Of a DNA stretch of 64,000 nt, positions 19,630 through 31,575 are shown one piece after another (the first letter of the stretch is position 1; each line of letters starts with the position of its first letter). The position numbers and the translations under genes were made by a program. The stretch spans positions 3,348,001-3,412,000 of the forward strand of contig CP110630.1 in NCBI GenBank assembly GCA_026210745.1, given 5' to 3'. This DNA is from Exobasidium rhododendri (Eukaryota; Basidiomycota; Exobasidiomycetes; Exobasidiales; Exobasidiaceae). Under the pieces are notes generated by a model. It saw only the letters and a list, made by a program, of their open reading frames with translations. It was not told the origin of the DNA and did no database searches.

Positions 19630-22600
19630 TCAATCTAGCTCTAGGTGAGGGCAATGTAGAAAGGCAGGAAAGGAGTTCCCTCTATCCCTTGCACCGTTCA
19701 AGACCAGCCAGACGAGATTTTCATTCCTGTTGCACAGAGTTGAATGGTAGAAGTGAGAGGATATAGTTCTCAGTTCCATCTCTTGTCGACGATCAAGGCA
19801 GCTGAGCAAGGTTGGATGGAGTGCGAATTCCAACAAGTCGGCTTCGGTCATCTGTGGTCCCATCGCCTTGACGAGGGTGTCCAAGGTAGAGAAGACATTC
19901 TGAAGGAGGGTGTACAGGGGTGTGAACGGTCGCACGGGCTGGAAGGCAGGCAACCGAGTCAGAGAGGTAGAGACTTCGACCGTACTCCTCGAAAGCTCCT
20001 TCAGAACAAAAGTATTTTGCGTGCTTTGCTTGGCGCCTTCCCTTCCCTCGCCCCTTTCCAGGATCTTCAGGAGGAGAAGTAGCCGAGGCACAGCCTGTCG
20101 CAATAGTTTCTTGCTGCCGAGATAGTCGACTAAGAATCTAGCCAAAGTGGTCACCAGCTTGGCCGCTTCTATGCAAGTGCTAAAGTCCTTTTCCGAAAGA
20201 TCTTCATAAGCGGGTACAGCTACTCTGTCAAAACGTCGAAGCGACAGAGAAAGACTGAAGCCCAGTCGACTCATGATCGATGGCCATGCCGCATTGATGA
20301 CTTGTAAAGGTTCGATAGTCCTCTCTTGAAGGCACAGCAGCTCAGTGCCACGGTTCAGCAAGCGCAAGCATCGTATTCGAACAACAGCAGAAGAATGACT
20401 CAAGAAGGGGATCGCCTTCTCCAAGATAGACACTACCACCAATTGACCTGCATTGGGCTTTTGAGACTCGCCATGACCTTCCTCACCCGTCTCCTCCGTC
20501 GTTTTGTCGAAAAGTGGTGCTTCGGTAGAGTCTGCTCGACGGTCATCAGGTGAAATTTTCCGGTCAAGGTACCATCTCTTGAGCTCTTCCAGGTCCCTCT
20601 CTTCGTTGGGCTGAAAGGCGATCATGGCCGCATTGGATGGTGTATTGGGTATCGTGCGCCCGCCCTCTTTCTCCTTTGTCTTGCTTCGTTCGTCAATCAC
20701 CATCACTTCGACCAACCGATCCAGGACAGTCAAGAGATTGTCACATATAATGGAATGCAAGTGAAAGCGGTCAATGGCGTCCAGGACTTCATCGATCGCA
20801 TCTTGAATCAACGTAAGCGCTTCCCCTCCCAGCATCCGAATGATTTCTACCAACACCAAAGGCGCTGATTGAGCACTGATCAGGGGGACATAAGTAGCTA
20901 TCACTCCTACGCTCTCACGCAAAGACAAGGCTTGTAGTTCCTGTCCTAGCGTCGAAATGAGACGATGGCTAGCTATCCCAAGCACATAGTCGGCATGATC
21001 AGATACGCAGCCTTGCACACTAGCATACCCTGCCGATCTTGCCATCTCTTCCATCGCCTCCACTGCCGTTTCGCCAATCATCGTGGAGTGCGAGGCTATA
21101 CCGCAGATGACAGGGTATAATATTTGCAGCAAAGCTGGTTTGAGAAGAGGACCTAAGATCTTGCAAGTGGAAGACAGTATGCTGAGCAGGAACGCATCGG
21201 ATCGATCTAGCTGCGCTTTGGCAGTCTCTAGAACCTGCTGATGGGACAGTGGCAGGACTCTCGTGCCTTTCCTACTCGTCAACGAAGCAGACGAAACAAA
21301 GTCAAGCTGAAGGGCGGGCCCGAAGTTGCTTGGTCGCTCAAATGCAGTGCCTTCTTGCCCACTCACTCCCCTAGAGTACTCCATCTCGGTGTGTTCCTGC
21401 TGCCCTGGAGCGATCAATCGAGTCTCCTCCTCGGAAAGTACTACCCTTTCTTGCTCGAGATCAGTCTGTAGTAGCTCCTCTTCATCTTCTTCCCAAAATT
21501 CAGTAATCCTTTCGAGTAGGTCCTTTGACAATCGATGAGCCGACTTTCTCAACCTCTTTCCCCCCTTTGTCGTCTCAAGAGAGAGCAAGGAATCGTCCAG
21601 AACTTCCGCGATTCCCTTCATCATCCCGTCAACGACGATGAGAGCGCTTTGTGTAAAGTGGCGGTTGTGCTGTGTCGTGCTCGATCGGTCCATTTCAGTA
21701 GAGCGGTGAGAAGCAGCCTGGTTCACAAAGTACCACAAGAGATGGAAGGGTTTGCTGAGCTCACTTTTAGCATAGCAATCTTCTTTGAGCACTCGAGCAG
21801 AAGCACGACCAAGCTCCACGAACACTTCCAAAACAGCCTTACTAGAAGCGGCGGCTAGACCTTGCAATCGAATCGACGTCGTACCTTCTTCCAAAGGCTT
21901 TCGCTCATCGATCTGGAGACTCCAGAGAAGCGTCGGTCCCCACCTTTCTACACCACTGCTCGGATGCAAGAGACCTTTGACGCCTTGCAGAACAGGCATA
22001 GTAGAGTCAAATCCAGAACCACTCAAGCACAAAAGGAAGGCCAATCTCTTTGCGTTTCGTTCGACGTCTTCATCTTTTTGCGATCCCAGTAGGCGGGGAA
22101 GGGATCGCACCAGGCTCAGCACTTCTTCTTGAACTGCCGCTTGATATGCGTCTCCCCTCCTCATTTTGATTGCAAAGAGGGAGCGGAGACTGCTCTCAGC
22201 CTGCTCCTTTGCAACCGACGAGCTCGAAGTGCTTGCGACCACGTCCACTATCCATCTCAGGAGCAGCCTCGTCGCATCGACTGATTCTAACCCTTCCTGT
22301 CCCGCTTCCTTCAGTGCTTCCCTCTGTAGATCGAGCATCATATGACAACGTGCTAAGAGATTGTAGGCCAGATAGACGATGGTGACCTGTACTTGCGAAT
22401 GTGTGCGATGAGAGAGTGGATCGAGTGACAGCAACCCAATGACGATGTGAGAGATTGTATTTTCCAGCCAAGCTCTGTTGCGTCCAATTGCCTCCGTCTC
22501 TCTTGCTTCTATCTTTACTTCTACATCTCCAATCGTCGTCGAAGTGGGAGCTCCTGCCGTATCATACATGTTTTCTCTGGCGACCAGCTCTTCGATAGAC

Positions 22601-23952
22601 AATGGCTGCGATGCGACTTCTTCACCAGATGCTTGCATCGAGGTAACGATCTCTGCAATCGCATCATCACAAAGGCACAGCTGTAAGATGGTGTCGAACG
22701 ACAAGAGTGTTTGACATATGACTTCCGATTTTGTTCTCTTGGCTGTGGCAGTGGTCAGGATGCGCACCATGGAGCTGACACAGCCGGGCAAGAAGATGGC
22801 AACTCTATCAGCTTGAGTGATAGAATGGAGAAGTGTGCTGCTTTCTTGTCTGTCACTTCGCGTGGTCATCTCTGCCGCGCTGACCTTCCTCCAGAGTGAC
22901 GACAATTCGTCGATCTTAGGAGTACCTCCCGCGACCCAGTAGCCTATCAACAATCTCGCAATCTTGACTGAGGCTATTCTGTTGGCTGAGGAAGCTTCAT
23001 GGTCACTTGCAACATCCAGACTGGCGGTCAAAGCGTGGGCTATCGCTCCTCGACAAGCAGCGTTCGCATAATTGTGTTCTAGGTGGGCACTGCAGGGGTA
23101 TACTTGGCGCAGAATCGCCGTGGCAGCATCAATCTCTTTGGACAGCCCTTCCCTTCCGTTATTTGGCCCTGATACTCTTTGAAAGTGGTCAAAATCATCC
23201 AAGGAAGGGAGCTCTTCCTCGCCGTCCCACTCCCACTCGGTTTTGGGTTTAGGTTCGAATGATGATGACGATGCTGGTGGTTTCGAGACGCTAGACACCA
23301 TTCTCGGAAGCAGCAATTCCTGCAAGAAGCTGCTCACAGCTGCTTGTGTCTCGTCGCTGCTTGTGCGTTGCGGCTTGGTCTTGCCATCGGGAGGCCCACC
23401 TAGAGCCACTGCTCCGAGGATCAAGAGTTGCTCCCACACCTTCCACTGCTCTGTTCGTTTTGAAGCATCTCCAGATTTCTGGACAATACACTCCGTCCAT
23501 ATCCGCCACCAGTCGATGGCCAAGAGGGTGAGAATTTGGAAAGTCGCATGTCGAATTCTGTCTGGCAGTTCTGCTCCTTCTTTAGGATTTACACGTAGAA
23601 GCTGAGCGAGAGGGAAGAAGATGTAGTTGATCAAAGAAGGCGACAGGGGAACACTCTCCGGAGAAGTCGAGACCAGATCCGTCAAAGCATCGTAGAGTCT
23701 CTTCAGCGAGCCGTGGGTGGCTTCCAAGCTATTGGCCGGACTGCTTTGAGGCGTGAGACGGCCTAGCAGCTCTACGCACAGTGGCTTGAGCTGCAAGAAT
23801 ACTATCATCAGACGCTGACACTTGAATCACGCCTCCAGTCCAAGCAGGCATCGACTACTCACTATTGCAAATCGCACGCTATTTTCATCTTGAGGAACCT
23901 GCCTTCTCTCTCTTGATCCAAAGGGAGATCCAAAAGGAGAGTCATACTTCAT
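19630..23952 (-). CDS. TTI1: TELO2-interacting protein 1 (TTT complex)
   Basis: Minus-strand exons 23952-23863 and 23790-19630; 1416 residues. With Tel2 and Tti2 it forms the TTT complex, which helps the PIKK kinases (TOR, ATM, ATR-type) to fold and assemble. The short first exon encodes MKYDSPFGSPFGSRERRQ and splices in phase to LKPLCVELLGRL, then SLINYIFFPLAQLLR, the N-terminal signature of TTI1. The rest is an all-helical HEAT-like solenoid with low-complexity acidic loops. A conserved-looking block around DRVAVPAYEDLSEKDFSTCIEA precedes the C-terminal helices. The last 50 residues are less helix-like, so a missed terminal intron is possible. The size is in the range of fungal TTI1 proteins. 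It is divergent from the RNase P gene. Confidence 0.8.
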
Positions 23953-24146
23953 TCCGACGTCATCGTATGCCGTCAGAAAGTGTTGCAGAGGGGGAGAGCT
24001 GCCAAGAAAGGAAAGAAGAACAACACAGTTCCACGTGAAGTGTGTTGCTTCCCACTCTTTTCTTTCAATTGCGCCTTCATTTATTTATGAGAAGTAAATT
24101 CTGAGGAGTAACCACTTCACCTCGTCATGCCCTAGTCCGTCTTGAA

Positions 24147-25341
24147 ATGTACTACGACCTCAACGTGCTTTGGCCCTCGCAGTTCGAGGCCTCAGGATCA
24201 TCGCAGAAGCTTCCTTCCAAGAAAGAAAAGAAAGATGCTCAAGCCAAAAGTCGTGCCACTGCTTCGACGCAACCAGATGCATTGAAGGGTCTGTCGTCAA
24301 GTCAGACGGAGAAGATGAGAGCTCTGACCGAGGACTTAGGAGAACGTAAGTGCCGAAATGATCGGGTGTCTGGGGTAGCATGGTTGCTAACAGCTCCCAC
24401 AGTCGGCTACAGAACGATCGCTTATAATCACATCGTGGAGGGTAAATTTGACCCACTGCGGCATCGGAACCCCTTTGCATCTTCTGAGCAGCCTAGCCTA
24501 TCTCAGCCCCCCTTTCCTGATCTGGACACTTCAAAAAATAGCTTGAAGCAAGCAAGCACCAAGGTAGTCCAGCTAAGTCGGATGACACTTGTTCTCAATG
24601 AAGCCTCTATAGGAAAATCTGGCCATGGCATGACGGCACCTAGCACCTCTGCCTTGCTTGGTTACGACTTACTGTCTGCCCAGCCTTTCAACGACGCTTC
24701 CTTTGTGCTGCTGTGCCTTACCCTATGCGAGCTTAAACCAGGAAGCGTGGATATAATATCTCTCGACCTCGCCACCTCGGCTCGACTTCCTTTCTTCCTC
24801 AAACGATCAACAGTGAACGCCGCTCTAGCCAATGGGGTCGTTTTCGAAATTTGCTACTCGAGGGTAGTGAAGAGGGAAGAAGGGGAAGAAAATCATTCAA
24901 AGATCCGACGGAATATCATCTCTGCAGCTCGCGATATACTCCGAGTGACTAACGGGAAAGGTGTCATCTTTTCCAGTGGAGCGGCTGATATTTTGGGCTT
25001 GCGTGGTCCTTACGACGTCATAAACCTGTGAGTGTGTACCCGACGCGGGCATCAAGGAGGCATGTGTCACCTTTTGTTACAATACTGAAGTCGGATCCCA
25101 TCTCAGTGCGGCCATCTTTGGTATGAACCAAGCGGCGGCAAAGGATGCTATCTCGTCCACTTGTCGTTCACTACTAGTCCGTGCAGAGACAAGGAAGACA
25201 TTTCGAGGTGCTGTCTCCCTACCAGTCATTTGCCCCAGCAGCGTCTCAACGCCTACTTTGGAGAATATAGGGAAGCGAAAGCAGACTGAGGAGGCCATCG
25301 TGGCCACTCCGTCAAAGAGGACCAAATCAACAGCGTCTTGA
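24147..25341 (+). CDS. RPP1: RNase P/MRP protein subunit p30 (Rpp1)
   Basis: Exons 24147-24345, 24403-25027, 25107-25341; 352 residues. It is a subunit of nuclear RNase P and RNase MRP, which process tRNA 5' ends and rRNA. The protein starts MYYDLNVLWP, then LGYRTIAYNHIVEGK after the first intron. The TIM-barrel-like core includes SVDIISLDLATSARLPFFLKRSTVNAAL, GVVFEICYS and GKGVIFSSGAADILGLRGPYDVINL, then a helix IFGMNQAAAKDAIS. A basic tail ends GKRKQTEE and PSKRTKS, a likely nuclear signal. Intron 1 is 57 nt long, a multiple of three without a stop in frame, so a retained form would add 19 residues just before GYRTIAYNH. The start lies 194 bp from the divergent TTI1 start. Confidence 0.93.
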
Positions 25342-25499
25342 CATCATTCCACTGTACTATAGGAATGCAAGTAATAGATAAGCAATACCACAGCAAGAGA
25401 ATTACATTCAAATTGTACAAAAGGCCAAGCACGATTAGAGCAGAGCAAGTCTATTTCAGTATGGTGTAAGAAAGATGATTGAACGTGAGAGATGTTGCA

Positions 25500-27251
25500 T
25501 TAGTCCGCCGTGTTTTTGGAGAGGGCGCGGATCTTGGGGCCATACTTGATCAGGATGAAGGGAATCGGAGCCAGTAAGATAGACAGGCCACCTAGAAGAG
25601 TACAAGCCCACTTGACTGTCAATGTGTCGAACATCTGAACGGTGAACAGTGGGAAGCCAGCACCGAATGCACTTCTCATAACTGTGTTTCCGGCCAATGC
25701 ACTTGCTGCTAATGGCAGATAGGCGTCTACTATATAGTTGAACAGTCCGACAAAGATATTGAGCACACTGAAACCAAGCAGACTACCGGCAAGCATCGGT
25801 GACCAGAAACTGATTGATCGGAACGAGGTCCAGCCCATCCAAAAGAAAGAAATGATCAAGCAAGGTGCCGCTAGACAGACAACTTTCAATCGCTCTTCCG
25901 GTGGAACTCTCCCCTTCTTCTCCGCTGTGTATTCGTCGAGCTTGCGAACATAGGACGGATTGAAGACAAGAATGTATACAATTACCCCCAGAATACCCCC
26001 TAAGAAGAGAGGGATGAACATCAGTCCTCCGACGAGCGAGTTGAAGCCATGAATTTCTTCGAAGATGATTGGATATGCGCCGAAGAGGAGATAGATGATA
26101 CCGTAGACGAACGACAAGTATAATCCGATTGCCAAAAGGATCGGTTCTTTAATGAGTAAAACGAAAGGGAAAAGAAAAGTATCGTGAAGCAATGATTTCA
26201 TCACAAGAGGCGTCAGGTCCAATCCTGATTTGTAGTTGTTGTTTCCTGTCTCCTTGCGGATTCTCTTTGCTTTCTTTTGCAAAATCGCAGGTGTAAAGGT
26301 TTCTCGGACGGTGAAGAGACAAATGACGAAACAGACGCCCGAGAAAATCGCACAAACCCAGTAGACCCATCTCCAGCTAGTACCGGTGACTGCGATCGCT
26401 CCCGAGACAATCGGTCCTAGAGCTGGGCCAGCAAAAGGTGCAACACTGAATAGCGACATGGCAATACCTCTTGCTTTGGCGTTCCAGACATCGGCAATGA
26501 TTCCACCCGAGTTTGTCAAGGGTGCTGATCCAAATGTACCCCCCAAGAATCGAAAGACCAGAATTTGTGCAGTGTTCTTTGACAGGGCACAGGCGATATT
26601 CCAGATGGTGTACATAAAGACACTTACAAGAAAGACCGGTCTTCTGCCGAGTCGTTCTGAGAGCGGTCCCCAGACAAGTGGACCTAAGCAGTATCCTGCT
26701 ACCCAGAGTGAGATGGTCAGGGTCGCCACCTCTTGACTGAAGCCAAAGTACTCTATCTGTTGTGTCAAGACCCCATTTGGCGCAGACGAAGTAAACGTAC
26801 TGTTGAGAACCATGATCGCACCAAAGACAGTGAGATATGTCTTGTAGTATTTGTTGAAATTTTGTGGATTCTCTGGATCGTCGTCCCCTTCCCAATTCAC
26901 AAGGATCGGCTCATCGTCCGTCGATTTTCCTTCCTTTTCATTCCCCTCACGTCTTTCTTCGTACTGATCGAGAGCCATTGTAGTCCTCGATCGAGAGAGT
27001 GAACCTCCGAAGATGTTAGTATCATCCTCTTCTGGTTCTCCCTGAGCTCGCCTTGAGAATGTTCGAACCACACTGTGATCGCTTGCCGTACGAAATTGTG
27101 GTTTTTTCATCGGTGCATGCGTGGCTGAAGCCTCCCTCCTATGAGATTTCTTTTCCATCGGGGAGGCCTCATCAGTCAGCTCTTCATGTAGTTCTTCTGA
27201 GCCCGAGGGGGTCGTAGCAGCATCCAAACCTTGCTTTTCAATGTCAGTCAT
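25500..27251 (-). CDS. MFS transporter, DHA1-like (drug or polyamine type)
   Basis: Intronless, 583 residues. The N-terminal 130 residues are hydrophilic and carry Ser/Arg clusters. WEGDDDPENPQNF then leads into the first of about 12 membrane helices; this WxGxxDPxNPxNW-like box is typical of fungal DHA1 proteins. Motif A reads GPLSERLGRRPVF between helices 2 and 3. The segment GTFGSAPLTNSGGIIADVW and the PETYAP-equivalent RETFTPAILQKKAKRIRKETG are also of this family. The likely location is the plasma membrane, with proton-coupled export of small molecules; the substrate is not predictable. The next plus-strand gene starts 2.5 kb away, so its upstream region is unusually long. Confidence 0.9.
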   Translation of the reverse strand: MTDIEKQGLDAATTPSGSEELHEELTDEASPMEKKSHRREASATHAPMKKPQFRTASDHSVVRTFSRRAQGEPEEDDTNIFGGSLSRSRTTMALDQYEERREGNEKEGKSTDDEPILVNWEGDDDPENPQNFNKYYKTYLTVFGAIMVLNSTFTSSAPNGVLTQQIEYFGFSQEVATLTISLWVAGYCLGPLVWGPLSERLGRRPVFLVSVFMYTIWNIACALSKNTAQILVFRFLGGTFGSAPLTNSGGIIADVWNAKARGIAMSLFSVAPFAGPALGPIVSGAIAVTGTSWRWVYWVCAIFSGVCFVICLFTVRETFTPAILQKKAKRIRKETGNNNYKSGLDLTPLVMKSLLHDTFLFPFVLLIKEPILLAIGLYLSFVYGIIYLLFGAYPIIFEEIHGFNSLVGGLMFIPLFLGGILGVIVYILVFNPSYVRKLDEYTAEKKGRVPPEERLKVVCLAAPCLIISFFWMGWTSFRSISFWSPMLAGSLLGFSVLNIFVGLFNYIVDAYLPLAASALAGNTVMRSAFGAGFPLFTVQMFDTLTVKWACTLLGGLSILLAPIPFILIKYGPKIRALSKNTAD

Positions 27252-29775
27252 GATGAAAAATACTGACCCGAACTTTGGCGATGTAGTGTACGAACTGGCG
27301 GCTTGTTGACAGATCTGTTGAGCCGCTCCGACGTTTACAATCTTCTTTCAGGTAGAGCGTTGTGCACTTGCCAGATGGAGGAGCCAGAAAGCAAGATGTG
27401 CTACGCTCGCGCGGTTGATGGTGAGGCAAAGAAAGCTGATCGGATCCTTTCAAAGAGTACTGTTTCTAGACGGTGCCTCTCTTTCGTTTCCAACAATCGG
27501 CCCGTAAGCCCGCTTGTTATTTCCTGCTGGGGTGGTGGGATAAATACGAATGTTACCACCGCCATCTTAAAAAAAAAGGTGTTTTGTCATATTTTCTTAC
27601 GAAATTTCCGCGGCCATAGTCTCATAGCCTCTCCTCCTCTGTCCCTCTCCAAGAAAGAGACGAAGACAGCTTTCGACTAATCGATTAGAAATTAAAGACA
27701 AAAGCAGCCTGGAGATTAATAGTCTATGAAACTTGTGTATCTGGTACGGATGAATTTCTACGCGACCCACATTCCTTTTGTTTTAGCGTTAACTCCGCCG
27801 AAAGGAGATAACTACTGCATACAAAGATAGCTGACTCAAGTAAAGCGAATAGAGAATCATAAACCGCTACAGATCAGCTATCTCCTAGCATAATCAGCCG
27901 CGACAGGAACAGTATTATACTGCACCCTCTCAAGTAAGATTCTATTAACGGTGTCGTGATATCGATCCCACCTCTATACCAGATGTGCTTTATCCGGCTG
28001 TGACGCAAATCAAGAAATAAACACTTTTATTTATCTCAAATGTGGACTGTCGAGAGTTCGAGGAAGCCAAGGTATTGTCTCTTTGACTTCTCCTACAAGT
28101 CTTGCTGCGAAGCACTGCTCACACTTATCTCTCTGATGTCTACGTTGATCCACACACAGTGTGAACAATAAACAGCTCTACTCATTCGCGACTTCAGCGA
28201 GGAAAAGGGGTAACCTGAAATAGATACCTAAAAGCGAAAGGCTTTAAGACCTGGCTGAAACGGCCCAGCGCTTGAGGCTCTCCACTCAGTCGCAACTTCA
28301 GCGAGGAAAAGGGGTAAACTGAAATAGAAACCTAAAAGCGAAAGGCTTAAAGACCTGGCTTTAATGGGCTAGCATTTGAGCTCCATTGCCCTGCCGGAGC
28401 TGAGCTGGATGAACGCCTGAGACGTGGAAGAGTAGCTAAAAGATTATACAGATAGCAATAGGGGGAAAGAGACTGGTAATGTGGATGGGAGGTGAGAGTT
28501 ACTGTCACCAGCAAGAGCAGCGTCGGCAATTGGGGATAGAGGGGCAGGCGAAAAGGATCTAAGAAGAAGGCTGAGAGGCGCGGAGAAGAAGCAGGAAGCA
28601 GTAGCGATTGCTTAGAGCTTTCCACGTGCGGAAGTCCTATAAACGTTGCTAAATTTGCTTGCCAGCTATCCCTTCACAGAAAAAGGTCTCATCCTAGTCA
28701 CTGACACATACTCAGGTACGCCACTCATTTTAGTCTCAACGTCGACGTGGCCTTGATCTGCTGAGTTTGATTCATCATCGTCAAGACAGGGCAGAATGAC
28801 AGAACGTGCCAACGAAGCCGACCATTAGGAGCGACAAACGTCGATTAGTGCTTTCCTGCGAAAGGTTTTCCGCGGAGAAGGGCAAATTCTGTTCATCAAC
28901 AGCTTGTAATAGTAATAGTACAATCATCGCAAGCTACTATTCCGCTCATTCCATAGAGCAAGTCTAGAGTCGTGTCAGAGTGGATTGGAGTCATGGTTGC
29001 CCAGGATCCACACTTGGTCCGCGAAAGAGCCCTGCTATGTTTTTGTGATCTTCGTACAATGGCAAGTGCTTGGGTGCGTAAAGTTGTCTCTCGCATGGTT
29101 GAAGTACCGATGCCGGCCGCGGAATACCCCGAATTTGACATGCTTATTCTGAGAATATTCCCACTAACAATTCTGTCGAAATGTCAAAAAAGACGAAAAA
29201 TAGAAACAAAGAAAAAATAAAGAATAGCACTGAACTGTTTTTGCTTCTCCGACTAATTAGATAGACACGGTGTCATTTTGTGTGCGTCCAACGTGTGATG
29301 GAAATAGCAACGCTGCGAAAGGCGGTGTGGTGCATGACTTATGAGGAAGGGGAGGGGCGGGGTGATTCTAAAGTTGAAACAAGAACACTGGGGGGGGGGA
29401 GCAAAGTCTAAATTGTAATAACCAATTTAGTGCTATGTGCTCGTCTTACACTCCTCCAGTGGGCCTGCCATGCTACTGTCTAATTTGACATCACGACAAA
29501 AAGCAAACGGGGTAAGAGAACAGACAAGGATCTGGCGAGGCCTAATGTCGACTGAAATGGAAATAGATTTGCAGTGCGGCAAGGGACAAGGGCGAGGTCC
29601 GCAAATCCTTAGGCAGAAATGGGCGTCATAGAGCGGCATGTCCTCGAATGTTATAAGCACAAAGAGTACCTTACGGTCCAGCGCCCTGCATCGCAATCCC
29701 CCTTGGACGCTGGAAGCGAGCGCATCACTGCTTCTTTGCACATCCCACTTTCCCGTGTCTGTATTACGTCGAGAT
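27252..29775. other. 2.5 kb gene-poor island
   Basis: No frame here has a family signal or convincing codon structure. Composition shifts to more A/T and stop codons are frequent from about 27670. The first 400 bp are probably the transporter promoter. It holds a 12-bp palindrome (CTAATCGATTAG, 27677-27688), a 10-bp inverted repeat (AGATAGCTGA at 27825 and its complement at 27874), a two-copy tandem repeat at 28175-28380, and a run of ten G at 29390-29399. I find no transposase or reverse transcriptase remnant and no tRNA-like B box. Confidence 0.5.
28175..28380. repeat. two-copy tandem repeat, unit about 104 bp
   Basis: Copies 28175-28276 and 28277-28380 lie head to tail. The core from ACTTCAGCGAGG to AAGACCTGGCT (about 71 bp) differs at about three positions between copies; the edges are more diverged. 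Each core has a purine-rich run (GAGGAAAAGGGGTAA). No coding capacity is evident. Confidence 0.8.
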
Positions 29776-31317
29776 ATGGCAAAGACCAACAAGTATGCCT
29801 TGATACAGCAAGATGAAGGTGAAGCCGTCTTCAGCCAAGCCAAGAGCTTTTCTTACCTGCCTTGGCTACCGGTCACCACAGCCGCGCTGCTCTTCTTCGT
29901 CTTTTCCATAGCATTCGGCATACCCTCGACCCTATTTGTATACCTGGCCGTCTTGATCGTGTACTCGACCATTGGCGTATTCTCGATCTTCAGTAGAGCC
30001 TTTGTCGAGCAACAGCATCGACGCCTGTCTTTCACGCCAATGATGGGTATTGCAATCACTTTACTTGCTCTTCCACTCTGCATTCCTTCCTCGACATTGC
30101 CTAGTTTTCCGCTTTCGAGAACATCGTCACAGCAATCACATGGTGGAATGGTTCTCGTTGCTGCCAATCTGTACAACTCCGAAAAGATTCTGCCACGATT
30201 CACCGCATCGCTGCATGGGCTGGCTGAATTAGTAGGAAAGGACAACATCTTCATCTCCATCTACGAGAGTAACTCGGACGATGCAACAAAATCGATACTT
30301 TCTCAGTTCGACAATGAGCTGACTCAACAAAAGATTCCGCATCGAATCATGATGGAGGACACTCACAATCACATTGGTGTTCAGGGAAATTACGATAGGA
30401 TTGAATTCTTGGCTCATGTGAGGAACAAAGTGTACGATGCTTTAGATACGGTAGAAGGGCTGCAGTACAAGTCAAAGGTGACTCGAGTAATCTGGCTGAA
30501 CGATATTATCTTCGACCCGAGCGACGCCCTTAAACTTCTTGATACGAACGCTGGAAACTTTGATGTGGCCTGCGCTATTGATCACGTACCATTGGGCTTT
30601 TACGATACGTGAGTCCGCTCGAAAGATGGAGAGGCGAAGAGAAGCCTTCACTTTTGAGACAAAGACGCTGAAACGGTTCCCCCTTCTCACCTCAGATGGG
30701 TGTTGCGTGACTCGAATCTTAATCGAGTGAAGCCACTGTGGCCCTACTTCCAGGATGCAAACGACGTCATGAGCTTGCGCAGAGGAGAGCCAATTCGAGT
30801 GAAGAGTTGCTGGAATGGCATGGCAGCATTCAGGGCAGACTTGCTCCTCGACGACCGACCAAAGCCATTCAAGAGCGAATCAAAATATAATATTTCCTGG
30901 CCTCTACGGTTCAGAGGAAGTGGACCATGTCTGGCGTCGGAGTGTCTGTCGATTTACCACGATCTGCACCAAATGCTTGCAAACGATCGAGATCCTCTCA
31001 TTTACATCAATCCAACCGTCAAAGTCGGTGAGTGTGCTTATGAGTGTGTGATGGAGAGAGAGACACCGTAGAGAACGCCGTGCTTACGCGACTCATGATT
31101 GGTTTGCTATTGATCAGCCTACGACATTAGAACTTTCTTCCTTTACAACCGACTGTCAAGGTGGCGGATAGTGGACCCATGGCAGCTTATTTGGCAAGAC
31201 TGGATCTCAAGCCGAATCTTTGGATTCATTACGGACCTAGGAAGGAAGCCAGCCCCCTGCAAAGATGTTCTGTCTCCTGGCTTCCATGCGTACGAAACGG
31301 GGCTACGTCACTTGTAA
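29776..31317 (+). CDS. CAP59-family glycosyltransferase (GT69, alpha-1,3-mannosyltransferase-like)
   Basis: Exons 29776-30608, 30696-31027, 31118-31317; 454 residues. It is a type II membrane glycosyltransferase related to Cryptococcus Cmt1/Cap59, whose family members act on capsule or cell-surface mannans. Two or three membrane segments occupy residues 25-115. The lumenal domain follows with VAANLYNSEKILPRF, GKDNIFISIYESNSDD, NYDRIEFLAHVRNKVYDAL, a nucleotide-sugar site region VTRVIWLNDIIFDPSD (an NDI in the DxD position), DSNLNRVKPLWPYFQDAN and VKSCWNGMAAFRADLL. The tail matches PCLASECLSIYHDLH and NPTVKVAYD. The frame is open upstream to 29638, but the residues there lack hydrophobic character, so I take the ATG at 29776. 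Acceptor and donor substrates are not shown. It is convergent with separase. Confidence 0.87.
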
Positions 31318-31575
31318 AGCAGGCGATAGAAGCGTGCACAATGTATGTATAATTTGATACGCTACTATAGATCCTCTTTTCTTTTTTTGTCTCTCTTTTT
31401 CTCTCTCGTGCGTGGTGTAGTAGTCGCCGCTGAATTTTGTACGAGAGAACTACTGATGAAGAGCTGTGCACAGGAAAGGAAATGGCAAAGCAACAGTGCT
31501 GTGGACATTATTGCATGCAGAACAGGCAAGAATTGGTGAAAAGCAATCTGACTCGCTTACGGGTATCTCTCTCTT

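Noticed and set aside
28347-28625. Minus-strand frame of 92 codons in the gene-poor island
   Set aside because: It overlaps the end of the tandem repeat, is Leu/Ser/Pro-biased from G/A-rich opposite strand, and has no family signal.
28972-29220. Plus-strand frame of 82 codons
   Set aside because: No homology sense; an equally long frame runs opposite, as expected by chance.
27252-29775. Possible tRNA or transposon remnant in the island
   Set aside because: No GGTTCRA-type B box with a matching A box and no transposase, integrase or reverse transcriptase motifs were found on either strand by reading.
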